From NCBI GenBank assembly GCA_027024205.1, contig JALVST010000034.1:1-48009 (forward strand): a stretch of DNA of 48,009 nucleotides. The letters run 5' to 3'. This document shows positions 1-9,005 of this stretch, one piece after another (within the stretch, counting starts at the first letter, position 1; every line of letters starts with the position of its first letter). This stretch comes from Flavobacteriales bacterium (GTDB lineage: Bacteria > Bacteroidota > Bacteroidia > Flavobacteriales > Flavobacteriaceae). The translations under genes and the position numbers were made by a program. The notes under the pieces were generated by a model. It saw only the letters and a list, made by a program, of their open reading frames with translations, was not told the origin of the DNA and ran no database searches.

Positions 1-1376
1 CCAAAAACAAGAAAATTCATTATGCCGTAACAAGCGGAAAAGTGGATTTTTCTAAAAAAAATATGGGTAAAAACACACTATATTATTGGCACGATAAAAT
101 GTTGAAAGCTTTACCGCCTTCCGAAAACTTTATGCCACCGTTAATTGACGTTGCAAGAATACTACATATCAGTACCATAGATTCATGGGATGAAATTGCC
201 CGTTGGTATGCAGATTTATCCCGTTATTCAATTAAATATGACAAAACGGTCAATGAAACTTTTGATAAAATTTTTCCCGGTGGTTATCAAAATCTTTCCG
301 AATATGAAAGAGCTAAAAAGATTTACGATTATATGGCTGCCAATTTAACTTACAGTTATGTCGATTTTAAACAAAGTGGTTTTATCCCTCAAAAACCTTC
401 CAAAACCATAACTTCCAAATTAGGCGATTGTAAAGATTTTTCAACTTTATTCTTGACATTGGGACGCAAAGCCGGGCTGAAAGTCAATTTGGTTTTGGTT
501 AATACTTCCGGAAAAGGTAAACACAGCAATGTGTTGCCGGCTATCAATTTTAATCACAGCATTGTCAAAGTGAACATTGACGGTACGGATCATTATATCG
601 AGTTGACGGACAAAGATTTACCTTTTAATTCGGAAATTACAAGTTTGTACAATGCAACGGCATTGGAAATTCCTTATAAAGAAGGAGAACCTATCAACAA
701 AGGTTTGATTTATATCAAACAAAATAAGTCTATTCCCTCCGAATATAAGTCTGATGTTGTTTATACAATTTACCCCGATAAACGAGAACTTGATATCATT
801 TTGACCGGTAAAGGAGCTCGTGCTTCAGCTATACACAGTTTGTTGAACCAGAAAAGTGATGAAAAAATAAAAAAGGATATTTTAAAAAAGTTTGAAAATC
901 TGGATGATTTGGATTTAGATCTGTTATCGTATAAAATAATAGATAACGACCGTACACATCCCGAGGCCAAATTTGAAGCCAAATTTAAGGTCTTGAATAA
1001 ATTGCAAAAATTAGGTTCGTCTTATGTTTTCAAATTACCGTTGTTGTTGCAATCTTATACCCAAAATTTGATTAATACCGAACAACGTCATTATCCTATT
1101 TATTATACTTCGTATGAAGATACCAGATTATATGCTTCGCATTATATTATCGAACTTAAAAATGGAAAGAAGTTTAAGGAAATACCCGAAAATTTGGATT
1201 TAACCTATAAAAAACATCATTTTACCGCTACTTATAAAAAATTGTCCGATACCAAATTGGAAGTAGAAGTGAAGGCTCAAATACCGTTTGATGATATCCA
1301 ACCGGATGAGTATCCCGCTTTTAAAAAATATGTCAAACAAGTATTGGAAGTGTTTGATTCTCTGATGAGTTTTTAA
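1..1376 (+). CDS. Transglutaminase-like superfamily protein (5' end outside window)
   Basis: The reading frame is open to the left edge of the window, so the GTG at 42 is not the true start; upstream codons in the same frame encode more protein. In ORF-track numbering a transglutaminase/protease core is visible: Cys130 in GDCKD, His172 in FNHSIV and Asp190 in IELTD form a plausible Cys-His-Asp triad. The remaining ~250 residues look like a beta-rich C-terminal domain. Bacteroidota have many large proteins of this kind (DUF3857 plus transglutaminase core), usually exported; the part that would show a signal peptide is missing here. Substrate is unknown. It converges on ackA with a hairpin between. 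Alternative: a papain-fold peptidase of the same superfamily. Confidence 0.8.
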   Translation, partial: KNKKIHYAVTSGKVDFSKKNMGKNTLYYWHDKMLKALPPSENFMPPLIDVARILHISTIDSWDEIARWYADLSRYSIKYDKTVNETFDKIFPGGYQNLSEYERAKKIYDYMAANLTYSYVDFKQSGFIPQKPSKTITSKLGDCKDFSTLFLTLGRKAGLKVNLVLVNTSGKGKHSNVLPAINFNHSIVKVNIDGTDHYIELTDKDLPFNSEITSLYNATALEIPYKEGEPINKGLIYIKQNKSIPSEYKSDVVYTIYPDKRELDIILTGKGARASAIHSLLNQKSDEKIKKDILKKFENLDDLDLDLLSYKIIDNDRTHPEAKFEAKFKVLNKLQKLGSSYVFKLPLLLQSYTQNLINTEQRHYPIYYTSYEDTRLYASHYIIELKNGKKFKEIPENLDLTYKKHHFTATYKKLSDTKLEVEVKAQIPFDDIQPDEYPAFKKYVKQVLEVFDSLMSF

Positions 1377-1425
1377 GTAGTAGCAGACTATTAGGTAAAA
1401 ATCCTTTTGTTCTGAAAAAATAAAG

Positions 1426-1459
1426 ACCTGTCAAGTTTTTTAACCTGACAGGTTTTTTT
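1426..1459. terminator. Hairpin terminator between convergent genes
   Basis: A 12-bp stem (ACCTGTCAAGTT against AACCTGACAGGT, one mismatch) with a 4-nt loop is followed by a run of seven T on the plus strand. On the minus strand it is followed by an A/T-rich stretch. It lies between the plus-strand transglutaminase gene and minus-strand ackA, so it probably ends both transcripts. Confidence 0.8.
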
Positions 1460-1516
1460 GTTATCAATTGAATATCATTAAAATTGTTCCGGGCAGAAGG
1501 TTTTGACCGATCGGTT

Positions 1517-2683
1517 TTACATCAATTCAAAGGTTTGTTTGGCAATTTCCAATTCTTCATTAGTGGGAATGACCAAAATTTGGACTTTTGAATTTTTGCC
1601 GCTGATATCGCCATGGTAAGCTTCCGGATTTTTGTTTTTGGTATCATCTATTTCAATTCCCAGATAATTCATATCCTTGCAGACCAATTCCCTGATTTTT
1701 TGTGAATTTTCACCGATACCTGCGGTAAAAACAAGGGCATCCATACCGTTCATTTGGGCCGTATAATTCCCGATATATTTTTTAATGGTGCCGGCATACA
1801 TATCAAGAGCCAGTTGTGCTTGCTTATCGCCATTACCGGAAGCAGTTTCTATATCCCGCAAGTCGTTACTACCGGCAAGCGCTTTCATACCGCTTTGTTT
1901 ATTTAGGATGTTTTGAATCTCTGCCGATTTGTAATTTAATTTGTCCATTAAATAAAAGATAACGGACTGGTCTATATCACCGCTTCTGGTTCCCATAATC
2001 AAACCGTTCATAGGCCCGAATCCCATACTGGTATCAAAACTTTTACCGTTACGAACAGCAGTAGCACTGGCACCATTGCCCAAATGCAATGTGATGAGTT
2101 TTGTATCTGTTCGTCCTATGATTTTGTTGGCTTCCCTGGAGACGTATTGATGACTGATACCGTGAAAACCGTATTTACGAACACCTTTGTTGTAAAAATC
2201 TACGGGAATGGCATATTTGTGGTTTTCAATAGGAATACTTTGATGAAAAGCCGTATCAAAAACCGCTATTTGTTTGGCATTGCCAAAAATTTCTTCTCCC
2301 GTTTCAATCCCGATTAAGTTTGCAGGATTGTGCAGTGGCGCTAACGAAAAAAGCTCCCGTATTTTATTTTTAACCTCTTCTGTTATAAGGGTGGTTTGCA
2401 CAAAAGTATTACCGCCATGAACAACACGGTGCCCCACGCCAACAATTTCCGACGTATCTTTAATGATTTGTCTGCCGCGATTGAGTAAATAGTCCATCAA
2501 TAAATGCAAGGCCTCTTTATGAGAACTGACAGGTTGGTTTATTTCATAATCATTGGCAAGAAAGCGTGATGTTTTTTCACCGATACGCTCAGCCAAACCT
2601 TTTACCAAAACTTTGGCTTGCGGCATATCAAATAATTGAAATTTTAAAGAAGAGCTACCGGAATTTAAAACGAGTATTTTCAT
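1517..2683 (-). CDS. ackA: Acetate kinase
   Basis: Interconverts acetate plus ATP and acetyl phosphate plus ADP in the cytoplasm; with phosphotransacetylase it makes ATP from acetyl-CoA or activates acetate. The protein is 388 aa, close to the usual ~400. It begins with the family signature MKILVLNSGSSSLKFQLF and has VGHRVVHGG, FDTAFHQSIP, LHLGNGAS and MGTRSGD, all conserved in acetate/propionate kinases. The ATG is preceded by a -7 box 19 nt upstream. No phosphotransacetylase gene is adjacent, which is somewhat unusual because pta and ackA are often paired. It could also act on propionate, which would fit the methylmalonyl-CoA mutase later in the window, but that is inference. Confidence 0.97.
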   Translation of the reverse strand: MKILVLNSGSSSLKFQLFDMPQAKVLVKGLAERIGEKTSRFLANDYEINQPVSSHKEALHLLMDYLLNRGRQIIKDTSEIVGVGHRVVHGGNTFVQTTLITEEVKNKIRELFSLAPLHNPANLIGIETGEEIFGNAKQIAVFDTAFHQSIPIENHKYAIPVDFYNKGVRKYGFHGISHQYVSREANKIIGRTDTKLITLHLGNGASATAVRNGKSFDTSMGFGPMNGLIMGTRSGDIDQSVIFYLMDKLNYKSAEIQNILNKQSGMKALAGSNDLRDIETASGNGDKQAQLALDMYAGTIKKYIGNYTAQMNGMDALVFTAGIGENSQKIRELVCKDMNYLGIEIDDTKNKNPEAYHGDISGKNSKVQILVIPTNEELEIAKQTFELM

Positions 2684-2702
2684 CCTTCATTTTTTTATAT
2701 CG

Positions 2703-2710
2703 CAAAAGTA
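2703..2710 (-). promoter_or_regulatory. ackA promoter -7 box
   Basis: TACTTTTG on the minus strand matches the Bacteroidota -7 consensus TAnnTTTG, 19 nt before the ackA ATG. Confidence 0.6.
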
Positions 2711-2750
2711 AGGCATATTACGGGTATAAAAATGATTTTTGTATGATTAT

Positions 2751-2893
2751 TTGATGAATTGATGCGTTGAGGAACTGAGGAACTGAGGAATTGAGGAAAT
2801 GAAAGGTAGGTCACTGAGTGATTTTGTGAGGAACGAACAAAATAGTATCGAAGTGACCGGGTTGATGAATTGATGAGTTGATGAATTGATAAA
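2751..2893. repeat. Composite intergenic element: two 8-bp repeat blocks flanking a hairpin
   Basis: This fills most of the 329-bp gap between ackA and the next gene, in which I see no protein-coding gene. Block A (2751-2806) is seven 8-bp units drifting from TTGATGAA to CTGAGGAA. Block B (2862-2893) is four units of TTGATGAA/TTGATGAG type. Between them is a dyad: GGTCACT at 2809-2815 pairs with AGTGACC at 2852-2858, and inside it TTTTGT at 2822-2827 pairs with ACAAAA at 2837-2842. The dyad resembles REP-like palindromes of the form GGTCACTGAG...TCGAAGTGACC. The 82-aa ORF track entry here is a by-product of the repeats. Confidence 0.75.
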
Positions 2894-3012
2894 ATGTAGA
2901 TAGCTGTCTTGACATTTGTCAGGGTAAAAATTTTAATTTTCAATCATATTTTTACAGGTGGAATGGTCGTCATTTTGAACCATTTTCAATTTAAATTATC
3001 AGCGAACAATTG

Positions 3013-4665
3013 TCATTTAACAACAAGCTTAAATGTTTTTTTAGTTTTTCCGTTTGAAATTTTTAGAAAATAAATACCGGACAAACCGGAAACATCGATT
3101 TTACAGGTTCCGGATTTTTCAATAAATTTATTGAATACACTTTTTCCCGATAAATCCATAATCTCTATTCGAAGATTTTTGATTCCGTTGAGATTTAAAG
3201 TGATAAAATCATCCGTTGGATTGGGATAAAAATTAATCTTATTTATGGCTGTATCTTCATTATTATTGGCAGTATCTATGTTTAATGACATTTGTTTGTC
3301 ACAACCAGCCGAATAATGAACGATTGCCGAGATATGATAAGAACCGGCTGAAGCATATGTGTGCGATGCGGTTGTATGATTATTATATGGTGAATTATCA
3401 GGATAAGTTGTTAAAGTTGTACCGTCATCAAAATTCCAATCGACGCTGTCAAACGCATCGAAAGTTGATATTTCAAATTCTGTATATTGTTGATTGTGAA
3501 TAATTTGAGAAAAATTTTGATAGTCAAAATAAGAAGAAATAAAATTAGGTAAACCTTGATGAACGTACATATTGCTCCCCAAATTTATATATCTGTGTCT
3601 GTAATTACAAGCTGTTCCGGCTCCATTAGGGTTTTCAATAACACTGATCATATTTTGATTAGATCCATAACCGGTAGTATAAGTTCTATAAATTTTACCA
3701 TCTAAACCTAGTTGTAAAGCGGCTCTATAATTTGTAGCCGTGCTGATAATTGTCATCTGATTATTGTTAGACAAATCTATTTGGGACAACCGGTCGGCCC
3801 AGTCGCTTAAATACAACTTGGAACTGTCAGGTGAAAATTCCAATCCGTAAGGACGGTTATTGCCGGCGTTCAAATTTAATTGAACAGGATTACTGACCAC
3901 ACCGGTTATGTTATCAAAATCAAAAACATAAGCGGAATTGTCGTTAGAATTTGCAATGGCAATTTTCTGTCCATCCGGTGAAATTTTCATATAACCAATG
4001 CCATTCATAATAATAATATTGGGAAATTGCGTAACAGTTGCCGTTGTATCTATTCCCGAAGCGGTAATTTTAAAGGCATAAAAAGTATTCATATTATTAC
4101 CGTTGGTATAATAAGGTGCAGAAGTTCCGGTTGTTCCCGGTGCTAAAAAAACAACCCATACAGCTGTATGGTCAGGTGTCATAACAGCTGCAACTTTTTC
4201 ACTGGCATGGTTGATTAGTTGTATGTTTTTTTGCCCCGGTATGACATTGCCCAAGCCATTATCCAGCGACATATCTACTACTGAATAATTTATACCATCC
4301 AGTGAAGGGGAACTAAATCCATCATCTACGGTAAAAACATAATAAATGCCGTTTTGTAAAATGGCCGGAATGATTATGGCAGACTGGGTTGATGAGTCGG
4401 ATCCAAGCAAGTCGTTTCCATAAGGCATAACGGTATGATTGGCGTTAAAGAGATGTATACCGTCCGTGTAAAATTGTAATTCACCACACGCATTGGAAAT
4501 ACTTGAAATACCTTCTTCTGAATCTGTCATCCCACCGGATTCAATGACAGGTGAGCCACCGGAAAAATCTAATCCGGCATGAGTGCCGAAAAACCAGTGT
4601 GCAGTTTGATTTTGTCCATACAAATTAATTTGCCAAAAGATGAAAAGTAAAAGTAGTTTTTTCAT
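3013..4665 (-). CDS. Secreted beta-propeller/PKD protein with T9SS sorting domain
   Basis: Predicted exported protein of 550 aa. Residues 1-17 are a signal peptide (MKKLLLLFIFWQINLYG). Residues ~20-390 contain repeated propeller-like segments (for example ISPDGQKIAIANS and FSPDSSKLYLSDWADR), like WD40/YVTN-type folds. A PKD domain follows at about 400-465 with the typical VDWNFDDG motif. Residues 477-550 are a type IX secretion C-terminal domain starting INFYPNPTDDF, with the LSGIYFLKIS and final KLVVK pattern. It is therefore probably moved by the T9SS to the cell surface or medium. Ligand and function are unknown. It is a single gene with its own -7 box. Confidence 0.9.
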   Translation of the reverse strand: MKKLLLLFIFWQINLYGQNQTAHWFFGTHAGLDFSGGSPVIESGGMTDSEEGISSISNACGELQFYTDGIHLFNANHTVMPYGNDLLGSDSSTQSAIIIPAILQNGIYYVFTVDDGFSSPSLDGINYSVVDMSLDNGLGNVIPGQKNIQLINHASEKVAAVMTPDHTAVWVVFLAPGTTGTSAPYYTNGNNMNTFYAFKITASGIDTTATVTQFPNIIIMNGIGYMKISPDGQKIAIANSNDNSAYVFDFDNITGVVSNPVQLNLNAGNNRPYGLEFSPDSSKLYLSDWADRLSQIDLSNNNQMTIISTATNYRAALQLGLDGKIYRTYTTGYGSNQNMISVIENPNGAGTACNYRHRYINLGSNMYVHQGLPNFISSYFDYQNFSQIIHNQQYTEFEISTFDAFDSVDWNFDDGTTLTTYPDNSPYNNHTTASHTYASAGSYHISAIVHYSAGCDKQMSLNIDTANNNEDTAINKINFYPNPTDDFITLNLNGIKNLRIEIMDLSGKSVFNKFIEKSGTCKIDVSGLSGIYFLKISNGKTKKTFKLVVK

Positions 4666-4686
4666 TTAAAGGTGTTAATTATGTTA

Positions 4687-4694
4687 CAAATATA
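4687..4694 (-). promoter_or_regulatory. -7 box for the PKD/T9SS gene
   Basis: TATATTTG on the minus strand matches TAnnTTTG, 21 nt before the ATG. Confidence 0.5.
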
Positions 4695-4810
4695 GTAATT
4701 TTAATTGATTGTCATTTCAACGGAATTTTTATGACGAAGGCGTAAAAGTGACAAAAAATAAATTTATCCCCAATCAGACGAACGCTCGTACGTCTTCTAC
4801 TTTCTACTCA

Positions 4811-4836
4811 GGTTACTGAGCTTGTCGAAGTATAAC
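4811..4836. repeat. REP-like palindromic repeat, second copy
   Basis: The segment GGTTACTGAGCTTGTCGAAG followed by TATAAC has the same layout (GGTyACTGAG ... TCGAAGT..AC) as the dyad near 2.81 kb. Its ends GGTTA and TATAAC are partly complementary. It also contains the CTCAG/CTGAG mini-hairpin starting at 4807. It lies in a 190-bp intergenic gap with no gene. Confidence 0.45.
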
Positions 4837-4855
4837 TTTTCACTTACAACTAACC

Positions 4856-6484
4856 TCACGTCTGAATAACCCCCACATTATAACGTTCCGTAACGGGTTT
4901 ATGATTGGCCATTTCTATCCCCATACTAATCCACTTGCGGGTTTCCAAAGGATTGATAATGGCATCTGTCCAGAGGCGGGCAGCGGCATAATAGGGCGAA
5001 ATCTGACGGTTGTAGTCGTTTTGAATTTTGTCGAGAAGCGCTTTTTCTTTTTCCGGTGTAATGGTTTCACCTTGTTTTTTGAGCTTGGCTTCTTCTATTT
5101 GCAGCAAAACTTTGGAGGCGGCGGCGCCACTCATCACGGCTATTTCGCTCGTTGGCCAAGCAACCATCAAACGCGGGTCATAAGCACGCCCGTTCATGGC
5201 GTAATTGCCGGCACCGTAAGAATTACCGATAACTACCGTAAATTTAGGAACTACCGAAGTGCTGACGGCACTGACCATTTTAGCACCGTCTTTGATGATG
5301 CCGCCGTGTTCGGAGCGGCTACCGACCATAAAACCGGTGACATCTTGTAAAAAAACCAAAGGAATTTTTTTATGATTACAGTTCATCACAAACCTGGCGG
5401 CTTTGTCTGCCGAATCGGAGTAAATAACGCCGCCAAATTGCATCTCACCGCGAGCGTTTTTAACAATTTTTCGCTGATTGGCCACAATGCCGACCGCCCA
5501 ACCGTCAATACGGGCGTAGCCTGTAATTACGGTTTTGCCGTAATCGGCTTTGTATTCGTCAAAACTACCGGCATCTATCAGTCTGTCAATAATTTCGTAC
5601 ATATCATAAGGCTCTTGGCGAGATACCGGCAAAATACCGTAAATTTCTTCGGGATTTTTAGCCGGTTCTCTAGGTTCGACACGGTTAAATCCTGCTTTCT
5701 CAAAGTCTCCGATTTTATTAAAGATATTTTTAATTTTATCCAAAGCATCACGGTCGTCTTTGGCTTTGTGGTCAACCACACCCGATATGGCGGTTTGCGT
5801 TGTGGCCCCGCCTAAGGTTTCATTGTCGATATCTTCTCCAATAGCCGCTTTGACCAGATAACTGCCGGCTAGAAATATACTTCCGGTTTTATCAACAATC
5901 AAACTTTCATCACTCATTATGGGTAAATAGGCTCCTCCAGCAACACAACTGCCCATAATGGCGGCAATTTGGACAATGCCTTTGCTACTCATTACGGCAT
6001 TGTTGCGAAAAATACGTCCGAAGTGTTCTTTATCGGCAAAAATTTGATCTTGCATCGGGAGGTAAATGCCAGCCGAATCGACCAAATAAATAATAGGTAA
6101 ATTATTTTCAATGGCTATTTCCTGTGCCCGGAGATTTTTTTTACCGGTAATGGGGAACCACGCTCCGGCTTTAACCGTCGCATCATTGGCTACGACGATA
6201 ACTTGTCGCCCATTGATATAGCCTATCTTAACGATGACGCCTCCGGCAGGACACCCGCCGTGCTCCTGATACATCTCATAACCGGCAAATGCACCTATCT
6301 CCAATTGTTCTTTATCGTCATCAAGCAAGTAGGCGATACGTTCCCGGGCTGTCATTTTACCTTTGGCATGTTCTTTTTCTATACGTTTCTTGCCCCCGCC
6401 CAAAGCTATTTTATCCAATTTTTGACGCACTTCCGCCCATTTGAGCTTGTTGTAATCTTCGTTGCGGTTAAATTTTATATCCAT
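4856..6484 (-). CDS. Acyl-CoA carboxylase, carboxyltransferase (beta) subunit, methylcrotonyl type
   Basis: Transfers the carboxyl group from carboxybiotin to an acyl-CoA. The 542 aa length and sequence fit the carboxyltransferase beta family. The stretches DATVKAGAWFP, KKNLRAQEIAIEN, HFGRIFRNNAVMSSKGI and MGSCVAGGAYLPIMSDE are closest, by memory, to methylcrotonyl-CoA carboxylase beta rather than typical PccB; the C-terminal half keeps DVTGFMVG and GNSYGAGNYAMNGRAYDP. No biotin-carboxylase/BCCP alpha gene and no leucine-degradation genes are adjacent, so the partner must be encoded elsewhere. In Bacteroidota such proteins are often simply called acyl-CoA carboxylase beta; propionyl-CoA cannot be excluded as substrate. 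The nearest upstream gene on the same strand, nadA, is 136 bp away. Confidence 0.88.
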   Translation of the reverse strand: MDIKFNRNEDYNKLKWAEVRQKLDKIALGGGKKRIEKEHAKGKMTARERIAYLLDDDKEQLEIGAFAGYEMYQEHGGCPAGGVIVKIGYINGRQVIVVANDATVKAGAWFPITGKKNLRAQEIAIENNLPIIYLVDSAGIYLPMQDQIFADKEHFGRIFRNNAVMSSKGIVQIAAIMGSCVAGGAYLPIMSDESLIVDKTGSIFLAGSYLVKAAIGEDIDNETLGGATTQTAISGVVDHKAKDDRDALDKIKNIFNKIGDFEKAGFNRVEPREPAKNPEEIYGILPVSRQEPYDMYEIIDRLIDAGSFDEYKADYGKTVITGYARIDGWAVGIVANQRKIVKNARGEMQFGGVIYSDSADKAARFVMNCNHKKIPLVFLQDVTGFMVGSRSEHGGIIKDGAKMVSAVSTSVVPKFTVVIGNSYGAGNYAMNGRAYDPRLMVAWPTSEIAVMSGAAASKVLLQIEEAKLKKQGETITPEKEKALLDKIQNDYNRQISPYYAAARLWTDAIINPLETRKWISMGIEMANHKPVTERYNVGVIQT

Positions 6485-6620
6485 CGGTAAATTTTATAAT
6501 GATTTTTATTTTAAAATTAGCAAAAAAACTGTAAAGATTTACCACTTTTTCTTTACACGTTATTGGTATCTAATTTTAAACTTTTTATTATCTTTTGTCA
6601 CGATTAGCGTTTTATTTGCA

Positions 6621-7616
6621 TCAACTCAATTCCAGCATACGTTCAATGGAAACCAAAGCTTTTTTACGCAATGTTTCTTCAACTTGGACCTCGGGCATTT
6701 CGTATTGCAAAGCCAGATATATTTTTTCCAATGTATTACGTTTCATATATGGACATTTGGTACAAGCACATGAATTATCGTCGTTTTCCGGTGGTGCTGG
6801 GATCAAAATTTTACCGGGCGCCACTTGTGCCATTTTATGTAAAATTCCCGATTCCGTAGCAACAATAAACGCTTTGGCATCGCTTTCTTGCACATATTTG
6901 AGTAAACCCGAAGTGGAACCTATATAATCGGCGATATTTAAAATATAATCTCTCGATTCGGGGTGGGCTATGATTTTAGCTTCGGGATGTGCTTCTTTGA
7001 GTTTTAAAATTTTATCCAGTGAAAATTGTTCGTGTACCTCACAAGTGCCGTCCCACAACAACATATCCCGTCCTGTTTTTTTGATGAGATAAGCGCCGAG
7101 ATTTTTGTCCGGTGCAAAGATGATCTTTTTGTCTTTGGGTATGGAATTGATAATTTTTTCAGCATTGGAGGAGGTGCAGACAATATCGGTCAGGGCTTTA
7201 ATAGCTGCAGAAGTGTTTACATACGATACCACTATGTGATCCGGATGTTGTTTCTTAAAGTTTTCAAATTTATCGGCAGGGGCGGATTCGGCCAAGGAAC
7301 ATCCGGCGAGCAAGTCGGGGAGAAGGACTTTTTTGCTGGGATTGAGAATTTTTGCCGTCTCGGCCATAAAATGCACGCCGGCAAATAAGATAATGTCGGC
7401 TTCGGTTTTTGAGGCTGCTTGCGCCAAACCCAGACTGTCACCTACATAATCGGCTATGTCCTGTATTTCAGGTACTTGATAATAATGTGCCAAAATCACA
7501 ACATTTTTCTCTTTTCGTAACCTGTTGATTTCATCAACCAAATCGATGTCTTTGGGAATGGGAATGTCTAAATAACCTTTTTCGGGCAAGGTTTCCATGG
7601 CTTTTTTGAGATCCAT
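6621..7616 (-). CDS. nadA: Quinolinate synthase A
   Basis: Condenses iminoaspartate with dihydroxyacetone phosphate to quinolinate in de novo NAD synthesis; a [4Fe-4S] enzyme. The 331-aa length is standard. The three cluster cysteines are visible: Cys106 in LLAGCS, Cys192 in DGTCEVH, and one in the CACTKC segment at 283-288 (the last Cys, 288, or Cys285). HYYQVPEIQD and GVHFMAETAKIL are also family motifs. The nadB and nadC genes usually found with it are not in the window. Start: ATG at 7616, giving MDLKKAMETLPEKGYLD. Confidence 0.96.
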   Translation of the reverse strand: MDLKKAMETLPEKGYLDIPIPKDIDLVDEINRLRKEKNVVILAHYYQVPEIQDIADYVGDSLGLAQAASKTEADIILFAGVHFMAETAKILNPSKKVLLPDLLAGCSLAESAPADKFENFKKQHPDHIVVSYVNTSAAIKALTDIVCTSSNAEKIINSIPKDKKIIFAPDKNLGAYLIKKTGRDMLLWDGTCEVHEQFSLDKILKLKEAHPEAKIIAHPESRDYILNIADYIGSTSGLLKYVQESDAKAFIVATESGILHKMAQVAPGKILIPAPPENDDNSCACTKCPYMKRNTLEKIYLALQYEMPEVQVEETLRKKALVSIERMLELS

Positions 7617-7725
7617 AAGCTAAAATTTTTGTAAAAATAAAATTTTGTCAGGTATAATGCAAAGTTTATGCCTAAAATTAGTGTTTAAAAACATTTAAAG
7701 ATGAATTTTTAAAGGAATATAAAAT

Positions 7726-8916
7726 TTAAACTTGCTTAAAAATTTCCCAAAATCCGGGAAATGATTTTTTCACGACTTCCGGTTGATTGATAACCAATCC
7801 GGGATATTTTTTTTGTAAGATGGCAAAACTCATCGCCATGCGGTGGTCCTCATAAGTGTCAATGTTTACATTAGTTTGAGTGATTTCCGGAGAGACGATT
7901 TCCAAACTGTCATTTGTGATTACTACGCTTGCTCCGAGTTTTTGCATTTCGGTTTTTAAAGCAAGTAAGCGGTCGGTTTCTTTGATATGTAAAGTTTGTA
8001 AACCGGTCAGCCGGCATTTGATACCCAAGCTTAAACAAGTAACGGCTAGTGTTTGAGCCAAGTCGGGGGTTCCTAATAAATCAAAACTTAAAAATTCCGG
8101 TTTTGTAAAGGTTTTATCAGGTTTTATAATGATTTTTTGCCCTTTATCAAAATCTGTTGTTATTCCCAGAGATTGAAAATAATCTGCTACTTTCCGGTCG
8201 CCTTGTATGGAATTTTTGTCAAAAGGCATCAGAGTGACAGGCTGTTTTCTTAATACGGCCAAAGCGCCGAAAAAATAAGACGCCGACGACCAATCGCCTT
8301 CAATATTAACGCTTTGTTCTTTGATGTCTTTAATGGGATACACTTTTATTGTGTCGCCGGTTTGTTCTGTCGGGATCCCGAGACTGTTTAAGATGTCCAA
8401 CGTCATTAACACATAAGGTTTGGAGACTTGTATGCCTTTAAGACGTAAATTTAAGCCGTTGGGCAATTTAGAGGCAATCAATAACAAAGCGGAAATATAT
8501 TGACTACTGACATTTTGAGAGATAGTTACTTCATTGCCAGCCAATCTTTTGCCGGTAATTTTCAAAGGCGGATATGCTTCATTTTGCAAATAAGAAATAT
8601 CAGCACCGAGTTTTTGCAAAGCATCGACTAAAATTTTTACAGGACGTTGCCGCATCCGCGCAGAGCCATCCAAAATAAAAGTGTGCCCTTCCAGTATGCT
8701 CAACAAAGCCGTTAAAAACCGCATGGACGTACCGGCATGCCCTATATTTATGCTGATAGGACCGTTTTTGCTGTCAATTTGATGTAGGGCATCCTGTAAC
8801 ACAACTGTATCTTGTGCTGTTGATAAATTGTTGATTTTCAATGATGGATACAAATATTGCAAAATCAACAGACGGTTGGAAATACTTTTGGATGCAGGGA
8901 TGGTAAAGTTTGGCAT
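7726..8916 (-). CDS. aroA: 3-phosphoshikimate 1-carboxyvinyltransferase (EPSP synthase)
   Basis: Sixth step of the shikimate pathway: shikimate-3-phosphate plus PEP gives EPSP. Family motifs: ASKSISNRLLIL near the N-terminus, GHAGTSMRFLTA (PEP site), RMRQRPVKILVDAL, SSQYISALLL, GDWSSASYFF, KETDRLLAL and YEDHRMAMSFA near the C-terminus. The ORF track starts at 8967, but that codon is TTG and a -7 box (TATCTTTG, 8938-8945) lies inside the extension, so I chose the ATG at 8916 (MPNFTIPASKSISNR, 396 aa). This leaves a short N-terminal strand; if that box is not the promoter, the longer form (413 aa) could stand. No other aromatic-pathway genes are nearby. Confidence 0.95.
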   Translation of the reverse strand: MPNFTIPASKSISNRLLILQYLYPSLKINNLSTAQDTVVLQDALHQIDSKNGPISINIGHAGTSMRFLTALLSILEGHTFILDGSARMRQRPVKILVDALQKLGADISYLQNEAYPPLKITGKRLAGNEVTISQNVSSQYISALLLIASKLPNGLNLRLKGIQVSKPYVLMTLDILNSLGIPTEQTGDTIKVYPIKDIKEQSVNIEGDWSSASYFFGALAVLRKQPVTLMPFDKNSIQGDRKVADYFQSLGITTDFDKGQKIIIKPDKTFTKPEFLSFDLLGTPDLAQTLAVTCLSLGIKCRLTGLQTLHIKETDRLLALKTEMQKLGASVVITNDSLEIVSPEITQTNVNIDTYEDHRMAMSFAILQKKYPGLVINQPEVVKKSFPGFWEIFKQV

Positions 8917-8937
8917 TACCTGATTGTGTTTAGGTAA

Positions 8938-8945
8938 CAAAGATA
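8938..8945 (-). promoter_or_regulatory. aroA promoter -7 box
   Basis: TATCTTTG on the minus strand, 21 nt before the ATG at 8916; it argues against the TTG start at 8967. Confidence 0.55.
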
Positions 8946-9005
8946 GTTTATTGCAAATAAAAAACAAATTGGCGAAATATCTCCGTTATGAATGGATTGA
9001 TATTC

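Noticed and set aside
2695-2943. 82-aa ORF on the minus strand
   Set aside because: It is made of the 8-bp repeats and hairpin; no protein family pattern.
4901-5815. Plus-strand ORFs of 147-149 aa opposite the carboxyltransferase gene
   Set aside because: Shadow frames of a well-supported gene; no domain or start signals.
8917-8967. ORF-track N-terminal extension of AroA
   Set aside because: Starts with TTG and contains a good -7 box that fits the ATG at 8916; treated as noncoding leader, though an alignment-based argument for the longer form remains possible.
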